A stretch of 64,000 nucleotides of DNA from Eonycteris spelaea (taxonomy: Eukaryota; Chordata; Mammalia; Chiroptera; Pteropodidae), in NCBI GenBank assembly GCA_003508835.1, contig PUFA01000057.1:5592501-5656500 (forward strand), read 5' to 3'. A program made the position numbers and the translations under genes. Numbering within the stretch: position 1 is the first letter of the stretch; each line of letters opens with the position of its first letter. Of this stretch, positions 21,948 to 33,000 are shown in pieces. The notes beneath the pieces are model-generated. The model had not been told where the DNA came from. It was given only the letters and a program-made list of their open reading frames with translations, and made no database searches.

Positions 21948-22336
21948 TGCTATAGAATGTGTCCCCCCAAATTTCATATGTTGAAGCCCTAACCTCAATA
22001 CCTCAGAATGTGACTGCATTTGAAGATAGGGCCTTTAAAGAGGAAATTAAGGTAAAATGAGGTTGCTAGGGTGGGCCCTAATCCAATATGACTGCTTTCC
22101 TTATTAGGAATTGGAGATTAGGATACAGACAGGTAAAGATAGAAAGCCATGTGAAGGCACAGGGAGAAGACAGGTGTCCATCTATGAGTCAAGGAGAGAG
22201 GCCTCAGAAGGAGCAACTCTGCTGTCATCTTGGTCTCAGACTTCCAGCTTCCAGAAGGGTGAGAAAATAAATTTCTATTGTTTTAAACCCTTCAATCTGT
22301 GGTACTTTGCAATGGCAACCCTAGCAAACTAATATG
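21948..22336 (+). mobile_element. MLT1 LTR inserted in L2
   Basis: Near-complete LTR: TGCTATAGAATGTGTCCCCC at the start, CCTAACCTCAATACCTCAGA, GGTGGGCCCTAATCCAATAT, then GAGAAAATAAATTTCTATTG (polyadenylation signal) and AGCAAACTAATATG at the end. Flanking CCCTG (21943-21947) and CTCTG (22337-22341) fit a 5-bp duplication with one change, the size made by ERVL/MaLR integrases. Frames at 22088-22332 are within the LTR and are not genes. Confidence 0.85.
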
Positions 22337-22341
22337 CTCTG

Positions 22342-22855
22342 CTACCCCAAAGAATCACTTTACCCCTTCCTCAGAACCTGACAGTGTCTTTCTGCTGCCT
22401 AATGAATTAAGTGCAAAGGCTTGACTCTGGCAGTGAATTTATTTTCATAGTATAATCCTACCCAATCTTACCTTATTGTGTCCTACATGCTTTTGCATTC
22501 AGCTTCCCTGATCACCAGTTTTATCCCACACTTTCTCATCCCTTTGCCTGTGCCATTGCTATTCCCAAATTAAAATCATTCTTCCCTAATCATGGCCCCT
22601 CCTGCAAGTATGGTTCCCCTTCTCTGTGGAGTCCTCATTGCTCTCTCAGCTAAGAAGAAATCCCCTTTCATATTGTTTGTGGCATCAATAATTTCTACCA
22701 CATATCCTAATTATTTATATGCATTTCTCCCTTGAGACTGGGAGACTGGGAGCCATGCCCAATTCAACTTTGTATTCCTTCTTACCCTTTGCACACTGCT
22801 TTGCAGATTATAAGTTCTCTACCAATATTTTTTGAAAGAATAAAAGAAATAATTT
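22342..22855 (+). mobile_element. L2 LINE, right part with 3' end
   Basis: Resumes the L2 copy: CTGCTGCCTAATGAATTAAG, CATTCAGCTTCCCTGATCAC, CTTTGCCTGTGCCATTGCTA, GAGACTGGGAGCCATGCCCA, ending in the ATTTTTTGAAAGAATAAAAG tail. A long, ordered L2 3' end. Confidence 0.75.
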
Positions 22856-24527
22856 GTGACTGATAATGGCTATATGACTTTCTGCCCAAGAGCATTTATG
22901 CATGAGATAACAAAAATAACCAGGTCTCTATGCTCAAACAAACAAATCTGTTTATAAATGTTGGCTAAACCACATACTCTCTACTCTCTTTTAGAGCATT
23001 TCTTATTTCACTGCCTCTTGGTATACTCAGCTCTACAGGGGTATTTGTATCTACTTTCTGAGGTCACTGTATTGATCAAAAGAGAGAATACATGCAAAGT
23101 ATGCAAAGTACCTACACATATGAGACCCTTAAAGATACTAGTTTCACTCTCCTTTATAACTGTCTGAATGGAAATGCTTAACCTAAGAAATAAATTTCTA
23201 ACAAGAGAATTGTAAATATCAGAGGCAACTGGGTGGGATAGCCACCTCTGTAGGAAGCACTGTCTGAGGAAGCCACGTGCACCAAGTAAACAATCAGTCC
23301 CTCTACCCCTCCCTAACTCATTAGATCCAGTCATCAGACCAGATGTGAGGGTTCTGGATCCCAGGCAAGAACCTCCTTGTGTGTGTCAAAGGGTACCAGC
23401 TGTTACAGCCAACCTGGCTTAAATGACTCCTGGTTGCCATACCATGAAGGTTTAATACATATGAAGCTTAATTCAGTTCAGCAGATATTTAACAAATGCC
23501 TGCACTCTGTGTACCTACAGAGTACATTCCATGACTGTCAGTGTTTTCGCCTGACTGTGGGTGCAGAGCCAAAAAGTAGGGAGTTTCAAGTAGACTAAAC
23601 CTCATCATTCATGGATTCCACATTTTCAAATTTTCCTACTCATTAAAACTTGTTTGCAATGCAAAAATCAATTCTCATGGTGCTTTCATGACAAGTGCAG
23701 GATGGTGAAAAATTGGTCACTTGACATGAACATTCCCAGGTGAGTTTGAACAAGATGATGTTCTGCTTATTGTTTCAGCTTTCAGACTGTAAACAACTGT
23801 CATTTCCATGGTCTACGCACTATGACATGTTTTTCATATTTTTGTGTTTTCTTTTCAGTGAGTTTGCTGTTTAAAATGGCTGCCTTAAGCATCACACCAA
23901 ATACTATCTAGCGTTCTTAAGTGCGAGAAGGGTGTGATGTGCCTCATGGAAAAAAATATGTGCATTAGATAAGCTTCATTCAAGCCTGAGTTATAGTGCT
24001 TTTGGCTGTGAATTCTATGTTAATGACTCAATAATATATATTATTTAAGGTGTCTTCTAATAAAAAGTCACATAAAACAATGTCATATATTGTTCAGTTG
24101 GTGGCTGGAAATGTTGCAACCAGAGGCTCGCAGAAACTAAATTCTTCTAGGAGCAATGGTTCCATATTCTCTAATTCATTGTTCACAATGACTTTCTAGA
24201 ATATAACTCCAACAAATAATAAGACTTGAATGTATTTTGTTATAAAGTATAGTTTAAAGTTGGAAGTAGTGGATGAAGCTGGAGAGACATATATAAGGAA
24301 GTTTCTCAAATGGCAGAACTGGATGGACCTTGTATTGCTGCTGGAGAGTCAATGGAAGTGTAACACGATTAAATCTTTCCACTTTGATTTCTGTGTGAAG
24401 GATGGATTTAAAGAAAGATTTTGGCTAATGGAGGCTAGATTAAAATTACTCTCCAGGATTCTTTTACCTGTATCAGCCATTTGCACACAACTTATAGGTA
24501 TACATACACTTCTAAAAACATGATTCT
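22856..24527. other. Anonymous stretch
   Basis: About 1.7 kb without recognised repeats or exons. Frames of 60-108 codons (for example 23008-23334 minus, 24230-24523 plus) show no domain I know. Confidence 0.4.
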
Positions 24528-24532
24528 GTATG

Positions 24533-24704
24533 TGCTATGGACTGAATTTTGTCCTCTCAAAATTCATATATTTACACCCTATCCCCCAGTGATGGTATTA
24601 GAAGGTGGGACCTTTGGGAGGTAATTAGGTTTAGATTAAGTCACACAGGGTTCCCAGGATGAGATTAGTGACCTTATAAGAAGCAACACCAGAGAGCATG
24701 CTTG

Positions 24705-24763
<59 letters not shown>

Positions 24764-24921
24764 GTGAAGACACAATTAGAAATCAGTTGTCTATAAGCCA
24801 GAAGAGCTCTTACCAGAAAATGACTATGCTGTCACCTTAATCTTGGACATCTAGTATCCAAAATTGTGAGAAAATAAATGTCTGTGACATTTTGTTATGG
24901 TAGCCTTAGTATACTAAGGCA
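24533..24921 (+). mobile_element. MLT1 LTR with 5-bp duplication
   Basis: 389 bp: TGCTATGGACTGAATTTTGT, GGGACCTTTGGGAGGTAATT, GTGACCTTATAAGAAG, a CT microsatellite, GAGAAAATAAATGTCTGTGA (AATAAA), end ACTAAGGCA. GTATG occurs on both sides (24528-24532 and 24922-24926), a clean 5-bp target-site duplication. Confidence 0.9.
24708..24760. repeat. (CT)n microsatellite
   Basis: About 26 CT units, expanded inside the MLT1 LTR where the family normally has a short CT run. Confidence 0.95.
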
Positions 24922-25179
24922 GTATGCAGGCTATAAAATTCCTAAAGATGATTTCAGAGATAAAAAAGGGAAGCACATTTTGTTGTTGTTGAGATTAAAA
25001 AAAAAAAATCAGTTTGGGGTTGGGCATATGGTTATCTTTTTACTGGAAAACCCACTATAAGTTAAGAAGAATTGGATATTTTCTACATTAAATTTCTTTC
25101 ATTATCTGATTAATTAAACATACCACATGCACATTTGCATTCACGTACAGAATTTTCTCTACTTTGGAACACATTAGAA

Positions 25180-25340
25180 AGAGCGATGGATTAAAAGGCA
25201 GGAGATTTGAGTTGGAGCTTCAGTTTTGCCACCAACTAGATAGCATCTCTGTGCCTCTATTCCTCAGTGCTTAAGTAAGGACAATAATGTTGTGTCAGTT
25301 TGATCCATATCATAAGGTCATTGCTGGGAGAGTAACAAAC
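25180..25340 (+). mobile_element. MIR SINE, plus
   Basis: GAGCGATGGATTAAAAGGCA, GTTTTGCCACCAACTAGATA, ATCTCTGTGCCTCTATTCCT and AAGGACAATAATGTTGTG follow the MIR order from the tRNA-like part to past the core. Confidence 0.55.
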
Positions 25341-25699
25341 TATAGATGTAAAAAAAAAATCTATATGGATGCAAAGTGTGAACACAGCAGAAATAGAAAT
25401 TGCTTCTGAATTGCTGGGAATCCAAGCCTGAAATAATTCTTGAAAGTAAGAAAGTCATTTTGGACTTCATAAGTATCACATTGCTCTTCATGGTTTAAGA
25501 ACACCATAGTAGCTAAGAGATGTTACTAAGGAAATTCATTACCACCACTTGATTAAATAGTAGTCTTATGGAACTCCATTTTTACTCTCATCTGCATGAC
25601 AAATACACCCATATGCAAATTAAGTTCTGAATCAACTAAAATTCTGGAAAAAAAGAATAGAAAGAAAACTCGTGCTAGAAACTAAAGCAGCTCGTTAAT
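25341..25699. other. Anonymous stretch
   Basis: Nothing recognised. Confidence 0.4.
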
Positions 25700-25935
25700 T
25701 AATTTATCCTGTCCACAAATATCTGTGTACCCATTATGTGCTACGTATTGTTCCAAACGTTTTGGGAAATATACAGCAGCATAAGATCCAATCTGTGCCT
25801 TCAAGAAGATAACAATACAGTTGGGGATAAGAGAATGACACTAAGAGCTGCTAAATAGAGCAGGGAAGTAGTACAAGAGATGTCACAGGCAGATCTCTGA
25901 CAAGCACTGACAGTATGTCAAGATTTCAGAGAAAG
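25700..25935. mobile_element. Old LINE-like repeat (L2-type?)
   Basis: CCCATTATGTGCTACGTATT, GTTCCAAACGTTTTGGGAAA and TGTGCCTTCAAGAAGATAAC match the frequent 'tactatgtgccaggcactgttctagg' repeat of old LINE ends. Family is uncertain. Confidence 0.45.
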
Positions 25936-27400
25936 AAGAGAAGAAAGCCAAAGTAATCATTAAATTTCCTGTTGAAAAGAAGGAACTTCAGTTGGGCTTC
26001 TATGGCTGACTAGGATTTAGATAGGCAGAAGATGAGACTGGCTTTGCAAGTAAAAGAAATATGGGTTCAGGAAGTCAGGTACCAATCAGCTAGCTGGGAC
26101 AGCCCAACAGAGTCTCTGCATATGGTAAAACCCACAGTACACTTGGGCTCAGACCAAGATCATGAATACACTGATCACATAGCTCAGGCCACAATTACTA
26201 CTCCTGCTCCCTTCTGGGTCACAAAGCCTTCAAAGTAACGAACACACAAAATTACCCACAGTGAATTCCATGGGACCTTAAAACCTTTTGAAGTATATCA
26301 ATAGGCCTTACCCCAAAATAAAAACATGTGGTCAATAAAGCTTAGGAAAGACTACACACCATATATCTGTGGAGATTTTCAATGTACATTAGTGGATGCC
26401 TCAGATTGATCTTGGTAGTAGCCGCATTCCTGCCACCTTTTTAAAAAAGACTTCAAGATTCTTTGGTGGCCTGACATAGTATATGGAAGACTCTTAGCTA
26501 AAGGAAAGACAGGGTTTTTTTTTGTTATAGTTCAGATGAGAAAAGCCTGCTTTATAGAGGTTGCACAAGGGGACAGGGTAATAACAGTAAACTAGAGATG
26601 TAAGGAGCAGCTTATGTATGGCAAGCAGGCTGAGAGTTAGCTAGGTATCACAGGCTCTCTGTAAACTGGCTAATTTAAATAATTTTGTGGGCTCAACAGT
26701 ATAGGGGCTGTCCCTAAATGTCTAGTACCTGACCCCAGTCAATTTGTGTAAGCCAATAATGGCCAAGGGTGAGTATGAGAACCTGGAAAGAGAAACTGTT
26801 GGGACTTAATTAAGGGACTTAATTAAGGAAACTGACCAATCTCTAGCCAATGCTTCAGCACCGAGTCAAGACAGCATTTCTAAAGCAACAACAACAAAAT
26901 ATATCACTCCCTTCTATGATCTCTGCAAAATTACAGAGACTATAAGCCTGAAAACTATATTACTAAATTCCTGGGGGGAGGGGTAGGCAGGATTTTTATT
27001 AGATGCTGATATGAAGAGGCATTTATTCAAGCAATAAAAGAAAGAAGGAGAGACATCTACCATTGTTTCTTCACCAGTGGCAGGAGCGCATATGAATTTA
27101 ATGAATCTGAGGCTTTGTCAGTCTTTCCTGATATTCCTCTGGACATTGGCCTTGGGACTGGAGGCAGGAGTGGTAGCTCCTGCAACTTCCCAACTCTGGT
27201 GATCCTTAAATCTAATGGAACCTCCACCTGATCTTTTCAGATAAAGCCTTTTCAATCAGGTTTTAAATTTCCAATTCCCTTGTAGTCAATTCTTTTCTGC
27301 TAGAATTCTAATGTGATTGCTATTACCTGACTGGGCCCCAATGGTATTGCATAGGTAAGCTTCTGAGGAACCTTGCTATAAAACAAAACAAAACAGTTTA
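25936..27400. other. Anonymous stretch
   Basis: Unassigned. Parts of 26480-26780 look LTR-like by composition, but no ends or duplications were found. A perfect 13-bp tandem duplication (GGGACTTAATTAA twice) lies at 26801-26826. Confidence 0.35.
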
Positions 27401-27542
27401 AACTAGCATTTCTTAAATTTGAAAACATATTTGACCACAGAACCTATCTCACTATTGTACTCTGACCCCTGCGCCACAAAAAACACCTGATATTCTGGGG
27501 AATCTGTGTTTCACGGTGTACCCTTTGGAAAAACACCAAGGG
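27401..27542. mobile_element. hAT-type MITE, possibly complete
   Basis: Starts AGCATTTCTTAAATTTGAAA and ends GTGTACCCTTTGGAAAAACA. The two ends resemble inverted versions of 'CAGTGTTTCCCAAA', and the middle holds TTTGACCACAGAACC. This suits a small non-autonomous hAT element; the family is not certain. Confidence 0.5.
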
Positions 27543-27564
27543 TTTGTAGGTTGAGAGCTAGAAA

Positions 27565-27662
27565 TCCAGAAATGTGAGCCTAATCTCAGCTGTGTTGGCC
27601 TTGGGTAAGCCACATCACTTCTCTGGTTTTTAATTTCTTCAGTGGATCAAAGAAAGAACTGG
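27565..27662 (+). mobile_element. MIR SINE fragment, plus
   Basis: TGTTGGCCTTGGGTAAGCCA then CATCACTTCTCTGGTTTTTA is the MIR core. Confidence 0.6.
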
Positions 27663-28169
27663 ATGGAGTTCACCAGCAGGAGATTTTCTAGCTCTAACAT
27701 TTTTTTGATTTTGTGAGAAATGGTGTCCTTAAAAACTATTACCATTCAGGTAGTAAAAGCAAAATAACCACTGTATTTTGCTTTGCCTTCTCCTCCTTCT
27801 TGACTTAATTTGCATAAACATTTTGAGATTTGAACTGAGAAAATTCCAAGAGAACTCAGCAAGTAAAGAAATGCTGGGTAGCTCTTACCAAAGTGATGTG
27901 GTGCTTTTAGAACTCCAGAATATTAGTGGTAACCCTAGAAATATAACTCCTTCAGACCATGTTTACTTTTGCATTCCCAGAGCATGAAAAAAAAAAAGAC
28001 GCAAAGGAAAAATTGCGGCACTCAAACTGAGCCCCTTTAATTAGGTAGCGAGCTTCATGAAACTGGTAACATTCAAGTAGAAACTGGATGTTAACTTGGC
28101 AGAAATGACAGAGAAAAAGTTTTGTCTTTTCAGAGTGTTATAGTTGAAAGAGATGGTCCCAATTGTCTA
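27663..28169. other. Anonymous stretch
   Basis: Nothing recognised. The 69-codon frame at 27778-27987 has no known motif. Confidence 0.4.
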
Positions 28170-28295
28170 CAGATCCCTACATTTTAGAGATGAGGAAATG
28201 AAAAAAACAAAGCTATATGAATTTCCCAAAGTCACACAGCTAATTCACGCCAGAACTATGAGAAAGACCTAGGATATCTTCTTGTTCTCCATTGT
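28170..28295 (-). mobile_element. MIR SINE fragment, minus
   Basis: TACATTTTAGAGATGAGGAA and CCCAAAGTCACACAGCTAAT are the inverted MIR core. Confidence 0.65.
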
Positions 28296-29332
28296 GTTAT
28301 TTTGTGTGCCTGGAATTCATTTTAGTTTGAGAAGTAAAATTCTCTTTTTGAACCTTTATTTTACATCCCTTTAAAGAAACGAAGTCATTTAGTTTGAGCT
28401 GGAAAACATTTGATGTTTCCAGATACTGTGGAAGGCTGACAAGTCTGGAAAGTTTGAAGACATCTTTTTGCCTTCAAACTTTGGGGCATCCTTGGTGTGG
28501 AGACCCTGTGCTCCAGCGCTGTAGTGCCATTGATGCCACAGCACCCACCATGGGTCTGAACATTCTGCATGTCACTCTGTCCTCAGAAAGACGGTCACTC
28601 CTGCCTCATTCTTACAACATCAGTCTCCCCAGGCAGTACTGAAAAACCAACCAAGCCTCTTCTGCAGGATGGTTTGAGAAGAAACTCCCTGTCCCCCCCC
28701 CTGACCCCCAAAGAGAAGCTACACAATACAGGGAAAGCAATGCAATTTGTAGAGCTGGTGGCTTGGATCTGGGACTGGGCTTCCTTTCCTAACTGCTTGA
28801 CAGGATCCACGTGTGCTTTCTCAGTGCAGCTGGTAGTGGGTGTGTGTGGAGGGTAATGGCCTTTTCTTTTATTAGCTAACTGCTTTTATCATCCAAATGC
28901 TCTTGTAGGGGGATCCAAAAACTGCTACCAAAACAGAGATCTGTAGCTGTGACTTTGCACAGGAAGGGGTGCCTAATGCAAATCTGATTTTATCCTGAGT
29001 GTTTTTTTTTTTTTTCCCAAAGAAAACCCAAGAGTGGTCAAGGAAGAAGGAATAAAACTTTGAGGTTTTTTCTTCTCTTCAGAATGATAGGAACAAAGAC
29101 AAAGTAGCCTCTAGTAAAAAAAAAAAAAAAAAAAAAAATCTGAGCTTTAATTAAGTTATTTGTTCCTTTTGTGTTATAGTGTGTGGGACTTGTTTAGATC
29201 TTGTGAGAACTTCTAACAGTGAGGAATCTGGCACAGTTGGAAAAAGTCAGCCCTAACTTTCTGGCAGACCGTGTTGGGGATTCTGCTGGAAGTCAAGAGG
29301 GCAGGTTAGATTAGGAGAGTTTGGGCCTAATA
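28296..29332. other. Anonymous stretch with poly(A) run
   Basis: No repeat family or exon seen. A 23-base A run occupies about 29116-29138. The three overlapping frames at 28385-28856 have no domain I can name. Confidence 0.4.
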
Positions 29333-29341
29333 CTATTTTAT

Positions 29342-29372
<31 letters not shown>

Positions 29373-29472
29373 ATTTTTTATTTTATTTTATTTTATTTTA
29401 TTTTATTTATTTTATTATTTTATTTTATTTTATTTTATTTTATTTTATTTTATATTTTATTATTTTATTTTC
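29333..29472. repeat. (TTTTA)n microsatellite
   Basis: About 140 bases of TTTTA units with some TTTTTA and TTTA variants. Confidence 0.95.
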
Positions 29473-30055
29473 AGAGTTAACACTAAAGCACTATCCTTAT
29501 CCTTGTTCTGATCTCTTGGCCCCTACACTGAAGTGGTCACAGGTTCTGTTGATAATTTCCCTTTGATTACACATTCCTTATCACTCGCTAGTTTTGCTCA
29601 CCACCATCACTTGCCTTTTACTCTTATTTTTGGCTTCTCACTGGTGTAGTGCCTTCATTCTCAACATGCTACAGTTGGCTCCTGGAGATGACCTTCTTAA
29701 ACCCAGATTTAACGTTGTGAGTCCCCATTCAAATTCCTCTGATATCTGCACTCTCAAGGCCTCTCATGGCTTAACCCATCTCCTTCCTCCTGCCCTAACC
29801 TCTCCAACCTTATTCTTGTTCTTTATTTGAGGCTTATGAAACTTTGGAGGAAAGGTGTGGCTTAATCTACACTCCTCATACTTGAGGATTATCAACCACA
29901 TGGCCAGGGTTTAAGCAGTATGTCCTCACTCCTTGTTGCTGCCCCCCTTATGGAGCAAAGGGAGTGCTCATGATTTCTCCTCTGAGTAGGACACGTGCTT
30001 GAAAAGTTTTGTTTTTTTCATCTGCTACACATCTATTTGGACAGCAGGCTCTTTG
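29473..30055. other. Anonymous stretch
   Basis: Nothing firmly recognised. Some T/C-rich words in 29580-29830 could be L2, but order could not be confirmed. Confidence 0.35.
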
Positions 30056-30345
30056 CTAGGTCTCTAGGACACATTAGTAAAGCAGACAAGCAAGATCCTT
30101 GCTGGTGAGAAGCTTAACTTTGAGTAGAAGACACAGATAACTAACAACTAAATGAATAAAAGTGAAAATAATGGGTAGAAATTACCCATGTGGTATATTT
30201 TATCAGAGAAGGAAGAGATGATACTTCAAGTTGTCAAATAAGGGCTTTATGGTAAGATGTTACTTAAGTTGAAGCATAAAGGATGCGAAAAGGATTTTTA
30301 TACAGGCTATATTTTGCAGAAGAAATAGACCTGGTGATATAGAAA
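30056..30345. mobile_element. Old LINE-like repeat (L2-type?)
   Basis: GACAAGCAAGATCCTTGCTG, AACAACTAAATGAATAAAAG and AATAAGGGCTTTATGGTAAG resemble the same old repeat class as 25700-25935. Confidence 0.4.
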
Positions 30346-30439
30346 ATTGTGGCAGGGCAGACCATACATAGTAGGAAAAGGCAATGTGTTCTGCCCCTCC
30401 CTCTTGGGAGAGAGATAACAGAGGAAAACTCACAAGACA

Positions 30440-30841
30440 GTTGCCATCCTTCCTTTTTCTATTTAACATTGTATTTGATGTCCTAGCTAATGCATTAAAT
30501 CAAGAAAAAATAAAGGTATAAATATTGGAAAAGAAATGAAACTATTTTTATTTGTAGAAAACATATTATACATAGAAAGAATCTAAAGGAATTGATTAAC
30601 TCTTAGAAAAAATAAGTTAATTTATTAAGGTCACAAGATACAACAGTGATATAAAAATGGTAAAGATTTCTATGCCAAGAGCAAACAATTGGAGATGATA
30701 GTAAAAATAACAATATTATCTACATTAGCATTCAAGACATTAATTACATTGTAATAAATGTAATAAAATATGTGCAAGACCTCTATACTGAAAACTACAA
30801 ATGTTGCTAAATAAACAATTAAAGTAAAATTCCATATTTAT
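30440..30841 (+). mobile_element. L1 ORF2 relic, left part
   Basis: Reads as old L1 ORF2 on the plus strand (TTTAACATTGTATTTGATGT, CTAGCTAATGCATTAAATCA, ATAATATTATCTACATTAGC-like text), with many stops. Interrupted at 30842 by a solo LTR; the same text resumes after it. Confidence 0.7.
30837..30841. repeat. Left 5-bp duplication of solo LTR
   Basis: TTTAT, repeated at 31158-31162. Removing the LTR plus one copy restores continuous L1 text (CCATATTTATGAATTAGAAG). Confidence 0.85.
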
Positions 30842-30898
30842 TGTTGTGGTGCATTCAAATCTAAGACCCACGGAGCCAATTGAGATCAATTGTGAGCC

Positions 30899-30904
30899 TT
30901 TATT
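30899..30904 (-). promoter_or_regulatory. LTR polyadenylation signal AATAAA
   Basis: AATAAA on the minus strand in the context GGCTAATAAAGGCTC, near the R/U5 border of the solo LTR. Confidence 0.75.
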
Positions 30905-30985
30905 AGCCAGCCAGCGACTGCTCTTCACTGATTCTCTATCACACAGGGTTAGAGGAGATCAGCCCTGAGCTCCCAAAAGAGGCAG

Positions 30986-30993
30986 TTTATAAA
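30986..30993 (-). promoter_or_regulatory. LTR TATA box
   Basis: TTTATAAA, followed on the minus strand by CTGCC, in the position expected for the LTR promoter. Activity is unknown. Confidence 0.65.
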
Positions 30994-31002
30994 GCCTAGA
31001 AC

Positions 31003-31130
31003 CACGCCCTGGTTAACATCAAACAAACAGATTACAGAAGCAGAAATTGGCCCTTAGCATATCTTGGAGCAGATTATCACACCCTGGTTAACATCAAACA
31101 AGCAAGCAGATTACAGAAACAGAAGTTGGC
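31003..31130 (-). repeat. U3 direct repeat, about 50 bp twice
   Basis: Two copies (31003-31051 and 31079-31130) share CCCTGGTTAACATCAAACAA and CAGATTACAGAA. They differ by a short insertion and single changes. Duplicated U3 segments often act as enhancers in retroviral LTRs. Confidence 0.8.
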
Positions 31131-31157
31131 TCACTTGAAAGTTTTCCACCCTTAACA

Positions 31158-31480
31158 TTTATGAATTAGAAGACTCAAAATTGTTAAAAATGGTAATTCT
31201 CCATACACCGATCTATAGTTTTGATGCGATATTAATAAGACCCAAACAGGATTTCTACAGGAATGGACATTCAACAATTTTATGTAAATAAAAAATCTTA
31301 CAATTTTGGAAAAGAGAGCAAAATTGAAGGACTTACACTACTTGATTTCAAGACTTATTATAAAGCCACAGCAATCAAGACATTTAGATAAATAGAACAG
31401 AATAGATAGCCTTGGATGGTCAAATATATAGTGAAATTATTTCTAAACGAAGGACACAATGAGATTTAATAAAGTTCTTT
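31158..31480 (+). mobile_element. L1 ORF2 relic, right part
   Basis: Continues the L1 text of 30440-30841: TTATGAATTAGAAGACTCAA, ATTGTTAAAAATGGTAATTC, CTTGATTTCAAGACTTATTA, TAAAGCCACAGCAATCAAGA. The order matches the C-terminal half of ORF2, but stops abound. Confidence 0.75.
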
Positions 31481-31489
31481 TAACAAATA

Positions 31490-32060
31490 GTTACGGAACA
31501 ACTAGATACCTGCAATATTGTGATTTCGAATAAACATATGTGGTCATTCAGATGACCAAAATATATTTCACATATGTATTTGGTCTTCATCCAAGGTTTC
31601 CTGCTCACAGCTTCCAAAATTCTTGAAATTTCCTGAGTGATAAGAGCAATGCCAGCATCTTTTGTTATAATATTTGGTCTTTTGTTCATAGTTCCTGAAA
31701 TTGCTTTAGGGGCATAAACGTAAAATGGGTGTTTTGTTATTCCTAACAAGACTCTTCCACAACTGGGTTAATGTTAATGAGATAATTTATGGAATCCCCC
31801 AAGGACAGGTGGGGGTTGGTTGCCAGGGGAACTGAGTGACTAGAAGGTTAGCACTTTTAGGTTCACCCTTTCTAGGGAAGGGAAAAGGGGCTGGAAATTG
31901 AATCAAAGACCAATAGCCAAAGCTTTTATCAATCACACCTTATGTAATAATGAAGCCTCCATAAAAAAACAAAAAGAGGGAATTCAGAGAATTTTGAAAT
32001 TGGTAAACGCATAGAGATTTGGGGAGAATAATACACTCTAAGAGGCAGCGTGGAAACTCC
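31490..32060 (+). mobile_element. Old LTR-like repeat, ERVL-type?
   Basis: ACCAATAGCCAAAGCTTTTA, TTATGTAATAATGAAGCCTC and CCATAAAAAAACAAAAAGAG resemble a widespread old LTR ('taatgaagcctccataaaaacc'). Termini are not clear. The minus frame 31480-31749 lies in it and has no recognised domain. Confidence 0.4.
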
Positions 32061-32144
32061 TCTGTGTGTTGTGGGATTAAATTATGTGTGTATATATGTG
32101 TGTGTGTGTGTACACACATACATATACATATAATTTAATCAAAA

Positions 32145-33000
32145 CCACAAACTTCTCAACCAAGACATCATTAAGAAAGTAAATAAGCAAACTGTAAATT
32201 GTAGAAAAAGATCAAGAACTTGTTATATAATACCCACAAATCAATAATTTAAAAAATAAAATAAAAATGGCCAAAGACAAAAGAAGATAGAAGAATGGCC
32301 AGTAAGTATGGAAATTAAAACGTTGAAATACCACTACACCCACTGTAATGGTTGAAACTTTTAAAAAGACTGTCAATACTCACTTTTGTCAAGGATGAGG
32401 AACAATTAAAACTCTCATTTATTCTACGATAAGATTATAAAATGCTGCAGCCATCTTGGAAAACTAGCTGACAATTTCTTATAAATTAAACATACAGTTA
32501 TATGAACCAGAAATTACGTTACTAAATATTTACACAAGAGAAATAAAAATACATGTACACACACATACACACACATATGCACTACAAGAATATAGAGTAT
32601 TCCATTGACAGGTGAATGTGTAAACGAAGTATGGTATATTCATAAGTGGGAAATTACTCATTTATAAAAATGAATAAACAACTGATATAAAGAACAACAT
32701 GGACAAATCTCCATAATATGTTGCAAGAAAGCAGTCAGACCTAAGGGTATTTAATATATGATTCCCATTATGTGAAGGTCAAGAACAGACCAAATTAATT
32801 TTATACATCTGAACAATGGTTAACTCTGTGAGTCAGACTGGAAATAGTCATGAGAAGACTTCCAGAGGTGATGGAAATGTTCTATATCTTATTTTGGGTA
32901 ATGATTCTAGAAGTGTTTATACTTTTCAAAACTTATCAAACTACACGCTTGTGATCTGTATAGTTAATGTAAATAAAATATGCGTCAACTAAACAAAAGC
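32145..33000 (+). mobile_element. L1M-type 3' end
   Basis: CAAAACCACAAACTTCTCAA, ATGGCCAGTAAGTATGGAAA, ACGTTGAAATACCACTACAC, then the 3' landmarks GTGAATGTGTAAACGAAGTA and GAAATTACTCATTTATAAAA. Old, diverged L1 reaching its 3' end near 33000. Confidence 0.7.

Larger units (their letters stand above)
30842..31157 (-). mobile_element. Solo ERV LTR, 316 bp
   Basis: On the minus strand it starts TGTTAAGGGTGGAAAACTTT and ends GCACCACAACA, the TG...CA ends of a retroviral LTR. It has a TATA box, a polyadenylation signal 82 bases downstream and a U3 direct repeat (31003-31051 and 31079-31130). It is flanked by 5-bp duplications inside an old L1. No internal retroviral genes remain, so it is probably the product of LTR-LTR recombination. 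Class I (ERV1) is likely from the layout, but the family is unnamed. Confidence 0.85.

Noticed and set aside
28385..28856. Four overlapping frames on both strands suggesting an exon
   Set aside because: None has a recognisable domain, and no consistent splice-site pair or continuation was seen.
31480..31749. 89-codon minus frame with a natural-looking amino-acid composition
   Set aside because: It lies in an LTR-like repeat and adjoining L1. No domain, start context or splice signals.
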